Assembly: GCF_013426895.1 (NCBI RefSeq)
Contig: NZ_AP023175.1
Span: 124,001 to 188,000 of the forward strand
DNA: 64,000 nt
DNA from: Paraburkholderia largidicola
GTDB taxonomy: Bacteria > Pseudomonadota > Gammaproteobacteria > Burkholderiales > Burkholderiaceae
Direction of reading: 5' to 3'
Shown here: one piece after another, positions 58,202 through 64,000 of the stretch
How positions within the stretch are numbered: the stretch's first letter is position 1
Layout of the letters: the number at the start of each line of letters is the position of its first letter
Notes under the pieces: model-generated
What the model was told of the DNA's origin: nothing
What the model saw: only the letters and a program-made list of their open reading frames with translations
The model's database searches: none
Program-made: the position numbers and the translations under genes

Positions 58202-59078
58202 AAAGCACGACGGTTCTGTCGCCATTGATGAACACTCGCCGTTCGACGAATGCCTTCACCGCGCGCGCCAGCGTGATGCATTCGACGTCGCGGCCCACGG
58301 CCAGCAGGCGCTCGGGTCCATACGAATGGTCGACGCGCTGCACTTCCTGCTCGATGATCGGGCCTTCGTCGAGATCGTCGGTGACGAAGTGCGCCGTCGC
58401 GCCGATCAGCTTGACGCCGCGTGCGTGCGCCTGATGATAAGGCCGCGCGCCCTTGAAGCCGGGCAGGAACGAGTGATGGATATTGATCGCGCGGCCTGCG
58501 AGCTTGCGGCTCGTTTCGTCGGACAGAATCTGCATGTAGCGCGCGAGAATCATCAGCTCCGCGCCGCTCGATTCGAACAGGTCGAGAATTTGCGCTTCCT
58601 GTTGATGCTTCGTTTCAGGCGTCACAGGCAGATGATGGAACGGCAAACCATGCTGCACGGCAAGCGGCTCGAAGTCGGGATGATTCGATGCAATCCCGGC
58701 GATTTCCACTTTCAGTTCGCCCATACGCCAGCGGAACAGCAGGTCGGCGAGGCAATGCTCGAGCTTCGACACCATGATCAGTACTTTGGGACGCGTATCG
58801 AGGTCGTGCATCGCCCACTGCATATCGAAGTCGGCGGCGATGGGGTGGAACTCGCGCCGCAACGTATCGATGTGCAGCGCTGCCTCGGGCGCGCTCGCCA
58901 CGCCATGAAACACGCAGCGCACGAAAAAGCGCTCGCTGATGTCGTCGTCGAACACCGTGAGTTCGTCGATATAGCAGTGGTGCCGATCGAGAAAACCGAC
59001 GACGGCAGCGACCTGGCCGGCGGCGCTCGGGCAGGAAAGGGTCAGCGCGAACTGATGCGGGCGATCGGTGGTGGGCAT
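58200..59078 (-). CDS. purU: formyltetrahydrofolate deformylase
   Basis: Hydrolyses 10-formyl-THF to formate and THF, which frees folate when C1 units are in excess. 292 residues from the ATG at 59078 (AGAGGA upstream). N-terminal ACT domain (FALTLSCPSAAGQVAAVVGFLDRHHCYIDEL), then the formyltransferase fold with LARYMQILSDE, NIHHSFLPGFKGARPYHQAHARGVKLIGATAHFV and the catalytic Asp in DDLDEGPII. Sits among the betaine genes rather than with purine genes, which fits C1 overflow from sarcosine oxidation. Confidence 0.96.
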   Translation of the reverse strand: MPTTDRPHQFALTLSCPSAAGQVAAVVGFLDRHHCYIDELTVFDDDISERFFVRCVFHGVASAPEAALHIDTLRREFHPIAADFDMQWAMHDLDTRPKVLIMVSKLEHCLADLLFRWRMGELKVEIAGIASNHPDFEPLAVQHGLPFHHLPVTPETKHQQEAQILDLFESSGAELMILARYMQILSDETSRKLAGRAINIHHSFLPGFKGARPYHQAHARGVKLIGATAHFVTDDLDEGPIIEQEVQRVDHSYGPERLLAVGRDVECITLARAVKAFVERRVFINGDRTVVL

Positions 59079-59228
59079 GCGGGTCCTCTTTGATTCGATA
59101 TGGGATTCCCGCATGGCCGTGCCATTGAACCTGCGGCGCAGCGCGGCGCGGCAAGCGGGATGATCAAGTAAATCAGCCCAATTTGCGCGCGCATAGAACC
59201 GATGCGCCGTGCTCGTGGTATCGGAACG

Positions 59229-60155
59229 TCAGGCGTGCACGTGCTCGCCGATGTCGATCAGTTCGTTGAAGACCCAGCGCCGGAACAGCGGCACGGCGGC
59301 CGGCGCGGGGCGCGCGGGCGGGCAGACGAGGTAGTAGCCGCGCTCGGTGGTGACGGGTGTGTCGAGCAGGCGCACGAGCAGGCCGGATGCGATGAGTTCG
59401 TCCGTCAGTGGCGTCCAGCCGAGCGCGACGCCCTGGCCCATCAGCGCGGCCTGCACCACGAGCGAATAACTGTTGAACATCATTCCCTGGCTGTCTTCCG
59501 GCGCCTGCAGACCCTGCGCGGCGAACCATGTGTTCCAGGCGAGCCAGCGTTCGGGGTCGGTGGGCTGCACGTGCAGTAGCGGCAGTGCGGCGAGATCGGC
59601 GGCAACGCTCACGGATGCGTGAAGATCGCGGAACGCGGGCGAGCAGATGGGCGTCACGGCTTCGGCGAAAAGTCGCGTGGACGTGCAGGGCGGCCAATGG
59701 CCGTCGCCGAACGCGATAGCGATATCCGCATGATCGCGGTGCGGATCGTAGCCGAGTTGCGACGTGACGATCTTCACGTTGACGCCGGGCATCGACGCCT
59801 TGAGTCGTGCCAGGCGCGGCATCAGCCAATAAGTGGCGAAGCCGGCGTCGGTGAGGATCGTCAATGCGCCTGTGGCGCGTCGCGCGCGGATATCGGATGT
59901 TGCCTCGCGGATCGTGTCGAGGCCGCTGCGCACGGCTTCATAGAGCAACGCGCCTTCGGGCGTGAGCGTCACGCCGCGATGGCCGCGCTCGAACAGGGGC
60001 GCGCCGAGGTCTTCCTCGAGCTGTACGATGCGCTGGCTCACGGCGGGCTGCGTCGAGCCGAGCTCGCGCGCGGCGGCCGTGAAGCTCGCGAGGCGCGCGG
60101 CCGATTCGAAGGCCGACAAGGTCTGCATCGGCGGAAGACGGTCTGGTCCCGGCAT
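59229..60155 (-). CDS. LysR-family regulator of choline sulfate utilisation
   Basis: 308 residues. GcvA-like N-terminus LPPMQTLSAFESAARLASFTAAARELGSTQPAVSQRIVQLEEDLG, then an effector domain ending WVFNELIDIGEHVHA. Divergent from betC with 141 bp between starts. LysR genes paired with betC are known to control choline-O-sulfate use in pseudomonads (BetR), and I infer the same here. Confidence 0.88.
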   Translation of the reverse strand: MPGPDRLPPMQTLSAFESAARLASFTAAARELGSTQPAVSQRIVQLEEDLGAPLFERGHRGVTLTPEGALLYEAVRSGLDTIREATSDIRARRATGALTILTDAGFATYWLMPRLARLKASMPGVNVKIVTSQLGYDPHRDHADIAIAFGDGHWPPCTSTRLFAEAVTPICSPAFRDLHASVSVAADLAALPLLHVQPTDPERWLAWNTWFAAQGLQAPEDSQGMMFNSYSLVVQAALMGQGVALGWTPLTDELIASGLLVRLLDTPVTTERGYYLVCPPARPAPAAVPLFRRWVFNELIDIGEHVHA

Positions 60156-60296
60156 AACATCCCCTTATGGGCCGATAAGCGCACGCCGCCTTCACAACGG
60201 TTTAATGAGCGGCAATAGTGACGTGCAGGTGGCGCTCGTTGCACTGCAAGCGCCGCACGTCGATGCGTAACCCTACGATTCTAATCCGCCCCGCCC

Positions 60297-61841
60297 ATGA
60301 GCCTTAATACAAAGCAGAATATCGTTATCCTGATGGCGGACCAGATGACGCCGTTCGCGCTGCGCGCGTATGGCAATCAGATCTCGCTGACGCCGCGCAT
60401 CGATGCGCTGGCGAAAGAAGGCGTCGTGTTCGACTCCGCGTACTGCGCGAGCCCGCTGTGCGCCCCGGCACGCTTTTCGATGATGGCGGGCAAATTGCCC
60501 GCCGCTATCGGTGCTTACGATAATGCCGCCGAATTGCCCGCGCAAACGCTGACGTTCGCGCACTATCTGCGCGCGGCGGGCTATCGGACGATACTCTCGG
60601 GCAAGATGCATTTCTGCGGTCCCGACCAGTTGCACGGCTTCGAAGAGCGCCTGACCACCGACATCTACCCGGCAGATTTCGGCTGGGTGCCGGATTGGGA
60701 ACGTCCGGATGTGCGGCCTAGCTGGTACCACAACATGAGTTCCGTGCTCGACGCGGGCCCGTGTGTGCGCACCAACCAGCTCGATTTCGATGACGAAGTC
60801 ACCTACACGACGCGGCAGAAGCTCTACGACATCGTGCGCGAGCGCGCGGCGGGCGCGGATGCGAGGCCGTTTTGCCTCGTCGCGTCGCTCACGCATCCGC
60901 ATGATCCTTACGCGATTCCGCAGCAATACTGGGATCTGTACCGCGATGAGCAGATCGACATGCCGCGCGTGACATTGACGCGCGAAGGGAGCGATCCGCA
61001 TTCGAAGCGTTTGCGCGATGTCTACGAAGCGGACCTCACGCCGCCGACCGAACAGCAGATCCGCGACGCGCGGCACGCCTACTACGGTGCACTCTCGTAT
61101 GTCGATGCACAATTCGGCGCGATCCTCGACACGCTGAAGGCAACAGGCCTGGCCGACGACACCATCGTCATCGTCACGTCGGATCACGGCGAAATGCTCG
61201 GCGAACGCGGGCTCTGGTACAAGATGACGTGCTTTGAAGGCGGCGTGCGCGTGCCGCTGATCGTGCATGCGCCGAAGCACTATCGCGCGCATCGTGTGAC
61301 TGCATCCGTCTCGCACGTCGACCTTCTGCCGACGCTCGTCGAAATGGCAACAGGCACCCGGCGCACGGAATGGCCCGACTCCGTGGATGGGCAGAGCCTC
61401 GTCCCGCATCTGCACGACGACGGCGGGCACGACGAAGCGATTGCCGAGTACTTTGCGGAGGGCGCGATTGCGCCGATGGTGATGATCCGGCGTGGCAAAT
61501 ACAAGTTCATCCATACGCCCGTCGATCCCGATCAGCTTTACGATCTTGCGGACGATCCACAGGAGCGCGTGAACCTCGCGCAAGATCCGAAGGCGGCTGC
61601 GCGCGTCGACACATTTCGCAAGGAGATCGCGCAGCGCTGGGACATTCCCGCATTGCATCAAGCGGTACTCGCGAGCCAGCGCCGCCGACGTTTTCACTTC
61701 GAAGCGACCACGCAAGGCACGATCCGCTCATGGGACTGGCAACCGTTCAACGATGCAAGCCAGCGCTATATGCGTAACCACATCGAACTCGATACGCTCG
61801 AAGCGATGGCGCGTTATCCGCGCGTCGGCAGCGACAAATGA
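60297..61841 (+). CDS. betC: choline-sulfatase
   Basis: Hydrolyses choline-O-sulfate to choline and sulfate in the cytoplasm. 514 residues. Metal site opening NIVILMADQMTPFALRAYGN; sulfatase signature C55-x-P-x-R in SPLCAPARFSMMAGK, with a Cys that is matured to formylglycine. Then GKMHFCGPDQLHGFEERLTTDIYP, VTSDHGEMLGERGLWYKMTCFEGGVRVPLIV, and the choline-sulfatase C-terminal tail RYMRNHIELDTLE. Divergent from the LysR gene. Feeds choline to betA and is followed by choX. Confidence 0.96.
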   Translation: MSLNTKQNIVILMADQMTPFALRAYGNQISLTPRIDALAKEGVVFDSAYCASPLCAPARFSMMAGKLPAAIGAYDNAAELPAQTLTFAHYLRAAGYRTILSGKMHFCGPDQLHGFEERLTTDIYPADFGWVPDWERPDVRPSWYHNMSSVLDAGPCVRTNQLDFDDEVTYTTRQKLYDIVRERAAGADARPFCLVASLTHPHDPYAIPQQYWDLYRDEQIDMPRVTLTREGSDPHSKRLRDVYEADLTPPTEQQIRDARHAYYGALSYVDAQFGAILDTLKATGLADDTIVIVTSDHGEMLGERGLWYKMTCFEGGVRVPLIVHAPKHYRAHRVTASVSHVDLLPTLVEMATGTRRTEWPDSVDGQSLVPHLHDDGGHDEAIAEYFAEGAIAPMVMIRRGKYKFIHTPVDPDQLYDLADDPQERVNLAQDPKAAARVDTFRKEIAQRWDIPALHQAVLASQRRRRFHFEATTQGTIRSWDWQPFNDASQRYMRNHIELDTLEAMARYPRVGSDK

Positions 61842-61879
61842 CAGGCAAGAGAGATAAAACTTCAAGACGGGAGTCCACG

Positions 61880-62845
61880 ATGAACACACGCTGGAGAAGT
61901 TCGCTTGCAAAGGCCGCGTTGATGCTCGCTGCATGCGGCATCGCGTTGACGGGATCGTCGCATGCGGCAGAGCCGCAAAGCTGCACGCAGGTCCGCATGG
62001 CCGACCCCGGCTGGACGGATATCGACGCGACCAATGCAGTCACGGGCGTGCTGCTGAAGGCACTCGGTTATCAGCAAAACGTGTCGAATCTGTCGGTGCC
62101 GATCACGTATCAAGGTCTGAAAAAAGGGCAAATCGACGTGTTTCTCGGCAACTGGATGCCCGCGCAAGGTCCGCTAGTCAAACCGTTCGTCGATGAACGG
62201 TCGATCGACGTGTTGCATGCAAATCTGACCAATGCGAAGTTCACGCTTGCTGTTCCCGACTATGTCGCCGCTGCGGGCGTGCATTCATTCGCCGATCTCG
62301 TCAAGCATGCCGACCAGTTCAACGGAAAGATCTATGGCATCGAGCCGGGTGCGCCCGCCAATCAGAACATCAAGAAGATGATTTCCGACAAGGCATTCGG
62401 GCTCGGCGACTGGAAGATCGTCGAGTCGAGTGAAACGGGCATGCTGACGCAAGTCGAGCGTGCAGTGCGGGACAAGCAATGGATCGTGTTTCTCGCGTGG
62501 GAGCCGCATCTGATGAACACGAAATTCCATTTGACCTATCTGTCGGGCGGTGACGCGTATTTCGGCCCGAACTACGGCGGCGCGACGGTGAATACGGTGA
62601 CGCGCGCGGGCTTTGCCGGGCAATGCACGAATCTCGCCAGGCTCTTTCAGCAATTGACATTCAATGTCGATCTGGAAAATCAGATCATCACGAATGTGCT
62701 GCAAAACAAGGTGGATATCAATACCGCGGCGTCGAATGCGCTGAAAGGTAATCCCGCTTTGTTAAATACATGGCTCAAAGGTGTGACGACCACGAATGGC
62801 AGCGATGGATTGCAGGCAGTGCAGGCGCAGCTCGGTATGCATTGA
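61880..62845 (+). CDS. choX: choline ABC transporter substrate-binding protein
   Basis: 321 residues from the ATG at 61880 (CGGGAG upstream), with signal peptide WRSSLAKAALMLAACGIALTGSSHA. OpuAC fold: CTQVRMADPGWTDIDATNAVTGVLLKALGY, VFLGNWMPAQ, LAWEPHLMNTKF; the aromatic residues in these segments are likely choline cage positions. Lies 38 bases after betC and probably co-transcribed. choW and choV, the permease and ATPase, are not present. A terminator follows. Confidence 0.93.
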   Translation: MNTRWRSSLAKAALMLAACGIALTGSSHAAEPQSCTQVRMADPGWTDIDATNAVTGVLLKALGYQQNVSNLSVPITYQGLKKGQIDVFLGNWMPAQGPLVKPFVDERSIDVLHANLTNAKFTLAVPDYVAAAGVHSFADLVKHADQFNGKIYGIEPGAPANQNIKKMISDKAFGLGDWKIVESSETGMLTQVERAVRDKQWIVFLAWEPHLMNTKFHLTYLSGGDAYFGPNYGGATVNTVTRAGFAGQCTNLARLFQQLTFNVDLENQIITNVLQNKVDINTAASNALKGNPALLNTWLKGVTTTNGSDGLQAVQAQLGMH

Positions 62846-62871
62846 AGTGGCATTGTCGGTACTGTTGAATG

Positions 62872-62905
62872 GCGCGCGGTTCCGCAATGGATCGCGCGCT
62901 TTTCT
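62872..62905 (+). terminator. Rho-independent terminator after choX
   Basis: 7-bp GCGCGCG / CGCGCGC stem with a 14-base loop followed by TTTTCTT. Confidence 0.78.
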
Positions 62906-63087
62906 TATGCGGCACGTGCGTTTCTTTTGTTGCGTGTGTCGCTAACAGACCAAAGTACGTCGTGTTTGGTCGAGTTGCCTGAAAAATGGATTTGTACTGT
63001 GCATTCATCGTCGTGCGAATTGCACAAGCCGCGAAGTCACCTTCGCATCCCTATCCCCCTCAAAGTCAGGCAAGAGAGAACGACACA

Positions 63088-64000
63088 ATGAAAAAGCTGA
63101 ATGCCGCAGCACTGACAGGCGTTGCGCTCGCGCTCGCTGGAATACCGAACGCGAGTCACGCGCAGAGCAGTGTCACGTTGTATGGGATCGTCGACGCGGG
63201 CATTACCTGGGTCAACAATACGGGCGGCTCGCACGTCGTGAAGTTCGACGACGGCATCTCATACGGCAACCGCTTCGGCGTCAAAGGCACGGAAGACCTT
63301 GGCGGTGGCTTGCAGGCGGTGTTCGTGCTCGAAAGCGGCTTTCACCTCGGCAATGGACAACTCGGCTTCGGCAGCGCGTTGTTCGGACGCCAGGCTTATG
63401 TGGGGCTGAAGAACCAGTGGGGCACGCTGTCGTTCGGCAATCAGCTAGATATGACGGAAGAGATGGTGTACCTGTACAACGTTTCGGCGTGGGGCAGCGG
63501 CTACGCGATTCACCAGGGTGACTTCGACCGCTTCAATGGCGACCGCCTGCCCAACTCGGTGAAGTTCCTGTCGAATGAATTCGCCGGCTTCATGTTCGGC
63601 GGCATGTACTCGTTCGGCAACGTTGCGGGTGATTTCCACCAGGACAGCGCATGGAGCGTCGGCGCGCACTATGCGAATGGACCGTTCACAGTCGGCACGG
63701 CCTATACCCAGCTTAACAATCCGCACGGCATTTACGCCTTCGATCCGTACGCGATGATCGGCGTGCACACGTTCCTTGGCCAGCAAACCGTGACCGTCGA
63801 TCCGGCGACCGGCGCGAGAACAGATTTGTTTTCGAGCAACCCGTTTCCTGTCGACAAGCAGGGCACCTTCGGCATCGGCTCGAGCTATGCGATCGGCAAC
63901 GTGACGCTGATGGGCAACTTCAGCTACACGACGATCAAAGGTCTGGGCGTCACGTCGCACATGAAGGTGGGGGAAGGCGGCGCGAGCTGGCAGGTGACGC
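63088..64000 (+). CDS. Gram-negative trimeric porin, 5' part (cut by window end)
   Basis: 304 codons are visible with no stop. Signal peptide KKLNAAALTGVALALAGIPNASHA, then QSSVTLYGIVDAGITWVNN, the standard opening of betaproteobacterial OmpC-type porins. Further barrel strands with SYGNRFGVKGTEDLGGGLQAVFVLESGF and LFGRQAYVGLKNQWGTLSFGNQLD are typical. Outer-membrane channel for small solutes. The usual C-terminal Phe lies outside. AAGAGAG lies 8 bases before the ATG. Its promoter region follows the choX terminator, so it is a separate unit. Confidence 0.93.
   Translation, partial: MKKLNAAALTGVALALAGIPNASHAQSSVTLYGIVDAGITWVNNTGGSHVVKFDDGISYGNRFGVKGTEDLGGGLQAVFVLESGFHLGNGQLGFGSALFGRQAYVGLKNQWGTLSFGNQLDMTEEMVYLYNVSAWGSGYAIHQGDFDRFNGDRLPNSVKFLSNEFAGFMFGGMYSFGNVAGDFHQDSAWSVGAHYANGPFTVGTAYTQLNNPHGIYAFDPYAMIGVHTFLGQQTVTVDPATGARTDLFSSNPFPVDKQGTFGIGSSYAIGNVTLMGNFSYTTIKGLGVTSHMKVGEGGASWQVT

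Overview
The window is high-GC chromosomal DNA from a Burkholderia-like betaproteobacterium. Paraburkholderia is the best guess. The guess rests on the gene set (betIBA, dgcAB-etf-gbcAB, soxBDAG, GSH-independent formaldehyde dehydrogenase, VpsR-like regulator, Gram-negative trimeric porin) and on codon use; no rRNA or tRNA was found to confirm it.

Layout. 1-3.5 kb: the 3' end of zwf, then a secreted clan-A-like glycosidase with a very long Thr-Pro linker. 3.5-12.3 kb: a GlxA-type regulator divergent from sdaA and the soxBDAG sarcosine oxidase operon, which continues into a FolB-like gene and a small unknown gene. 12.3-13.2 kb: long palindromic element A and an 18-copy heptamer repeat. 13.2-30.3 kb: ordinary accessory genes (LysR and AraC regulators, oxidoreductases, VOC proteins, a GGDEF protein, a pyruvyl transferase-like protein, hydrolase, OsmC, a degenerate sigma-54-type activator, a metallophosphatase). 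30.5-37.4 kb: MFS transporter, betA, betB, betI with an evident BetI operator, and divergent fdhA. 38-40.6 kb: B12-dependent ribonucleotide reductase. 40.8-41.5 kb: element B. 41.5-54.5 kb: gbdR and the glyA-dipeptidase-DUF5943-dgcAB-etfAB-gbcAB array. 54.5-55.4 kb: element C. 55.5-62.9 kb: glycine betaine binding protein, APC permease, purU, a LysR regulator, choline sulfatase betC and choline binding protein choX. 63.1 kb to the end: a porin, cut by the window edge.

How the genes fit together. Read as one pathway, the window covers choline-O-sulfate -> choline (betC) -> betaine aldehyde (betA) -> glycine betaine (betB) -> dimethylglycine (gbcAB) -> sarcosine (dgcAB with ETF) -> glycine (soxBDAG) -> serine (glyA) -> pyruvate (sdaA). 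It also holds genes for handling the released methyl groups: fdhA for formaldehyde, glyA and purU for one-carbon tetrahydrofolate, and possibly the FolB-like protein for folate supply. Uptake is represented only by two orphan binding proteins; no ABC permease or ATPase gene is present.

The least explained feature is a family of three ~0.7-0.9 kb intergenic elements. Each is a long inverted repeat whose outer arms carry an identical 15-bp-stem hairpin. Two lie in the same orientation and sit exactly at the two ends of the betaine/dimethylglycine catabolic block; the third is flipped.
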